A stretch of 6,670 nucleotides of DNA from contig CAZXYF010000177.1 of NCBI GenBank assembly GCA_964644705.1, positions 1 to 6,670 on the forward strand, read 5' to 3'. This document shows, piece after piece, positions 6,220-6,670 of this stretch. How positions within the stretch are numbered: position 1 is the first letter of the stretch; every line of letters starts with the position of its first letter. Below the pieces are notes generated by a model. It saw only the letters and a list, made by a program, of their open reading frames with translations. It was not told where the DNA came from and ran no database searches. The position numbers and the translations under genes were made by a program. Origin of the DNA: CAZXYF01 sp964644705. GTDB taxonomy: Bacteria; Planctomycetota; Brocadiia; SM23-32.

Positions 6220-6576
6220 ATGGTCGAAGATGAGAATGAAACGGGCTTGTCATCAAAAGAATGGTGGAAGCGGTATGGATTGGGAGCGGGAGCCGGAACG
6301 GTTCTGGCATTGTACGGCCTCGTCGCCCTTCTGATCGGCCAGACATTTTTACCGGGGTTGGAAGGGGAAGGCTGGACGATAGGCGGTAAAAGCGGTCAGG
6401 CGCTGGCGGGCGCATATCTGGGTGGTGGGGTCTATCTGGCCCTCCGCTTATACGTCGATAAACGGGTGGAGTCCAAGTCCGCCCGGACATTCCTCTATGC
6501 ATGCCAGTGTCTCCTGCTGGTCGGGTTGATCGGTTTACTGGTGTATGTCCTGCTGCATGTCGGGGAAGTCGTGTAA
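6220..6576 (+). CDS. Small membrane protein of unknown function with three predicted transmembrane helices
   Basis: A 118-residue protein I do not recognise. The ATG at 6220 has an excellent ribosome site, GAGGAG (6207-6212), 7 bases upstream. An acidic N-terminus (VEDENE) and an aromatic/basic patch (KEWWKR, 13-18) precede helix 1 (about 20-43, with GLGAGAG). A short loop containing PGLEGEGW leads to helix 2 (about 59-79, with GAYLGGG), then a basic loop (DKRVESKSAR, 80-89) and helix 3 (about 91-114, LLLVGLIGLLVYVLL). By the positive-inside rule the N-terminus and second loop are cytoplasmic and the C-terminus periplasmic. Small-residue clusters in helices 1 and 2 could support helix packing. 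There are no signal peptide, catalytic motif or metal-binding pattern; Cys95 and Cys97 lie in helix 3. It has its own promoter and is divergent from dnaE. The coding call is firm on ribosome site and hydropathy; the function is open. Confidence 0.82.
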   Translation: MVEDENETGLSSKEWWKRYGLGAGAGTVLALYGLVALLIGQTFLPGLEGEGWTIGGKSGQALAGAYLGGGVYLALRLYVDKRVESKSARTFLYACQCLLLVGLIGLLVYVLLHVGEVV

Positions 6577-6670
6577 CATCATCGCGAAAAGGGGGGTTGA
6601 AGGGGGTGGGGTAATACCAGCCCTGCGCCTTCACTCGAGCGCCCGAGCAATGCCTCCTTCGGGACTCCTG
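6577..6670. other. Non-coding tail with a G-rich tract; no clear gene
   Basis: After the membrane-protein stop come G6 (6591-6596), G5 (6602-6606) and G4 (6608-6611), so the minus strand is C-rich and G-poor. For a leftward transcript entering from the right edge this would resemble a Rho-dependent (rut-like) region. A CCCGA/TCGGG pairing (6642-6646 with 6659-6663) lies at the very edge. A short open minus-strand stretch ending at a TGA (6633-6631) could be the last dozen codons of a gene beyond the edge, but it is too short to call. Confidence 0.3.

Noticed and set aside
6591..6611. G-quadruplex from the G6, G5 and G4 runs
   Set aside because: Only three separate G-runs are present, so a standard three-tetrad quadruplex cannot form without an extra run.
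6218..6634. A 138-codon minus-strand frame opposite the small membrane protein
   Set aside because: It is Pro/Arg-rich, starts at GTG with no good ribosome site, and mirrors a gene with strong start signals and three clear membrane helices.
6631..6669. Possible last dozen codons of a minus-strand gene (SPEGGIARALE then TGA) at the right edge
   Set aside because: It is too short to distinguish from chance; the sequence to the right of 6670 would decide.

Overview
The window most resembles a chromosomal segment from a PVC-superphylum bacterium (Lentisphaerota, Kiritimatiellota or Verrucomicrobiota type). This placement is an inference. It rests on an LIELLVVIAII-type pseudopilin beside a GntR-headed, LacI-type sugar regulator, a pairing I associate with those phyla, and on GC-rich genes separated by AT-richer spacers. 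No rRNA, tRNA, CRISPR array or intact insertion sequence is visible.

Layout: (a) 1-155, minus strand, is the 5' end of a pseudopilin gene. (b) 156-682 is a long divergent control region with a good sigma70-type promoter for each flanking gene. Each promoter is immediately followed or overlapped by a tandem repeat with the core TATGTAGT, which looks like a shared operator. Between the two promoters lie short repeats that may be a decayed mobile-element end, and a GC hairpin. (c) 683-1762, plus strand, encodes the GntR/LacI-type regulator. (d) 1763-1815 is a short convergent junction with a 19-bp tandem duplication that reaches into the ruvC stop codon. (e) 1816-5795, minus strand, is a dnaE-ruvC operon joined by a 1-base stop/start overlap. 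It encodes the replicative DNA polymerase III alpha subunit and the Holliday-junction resolvase. (f) 5796-6219 is a second divergent control region with a dnaE promoter, two imperfect dyads, and a strong promoter whose spacer holds a perfect 7-bp inverted repeat. (g) 6220-6576, plus strand, encodes a 118-residue protein with three predicted membrane helices, which I do not recognise. (h) 6577-6670 is a G-rich tail with no clear gene.

Functionally there are three unrelated units: a putative carbohydrate-responsive regulator with a divergent envelope/pseudopilin gene, a replication/recombination operon, and a separately controlled small membrane protein. The most informative observations are the shared operator-like repeats at both promoters of region (b), the apparently complete metal-ligand set in the DnaE PHP domain (a likely intrinsic proofreading exonuclease), the dnaE-ruvC coupling, the Glu at the -1 position of the prepilin site, and the dyad inside the promoter of the small membrane protein. 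I did not find a clearly new multi-gene system.
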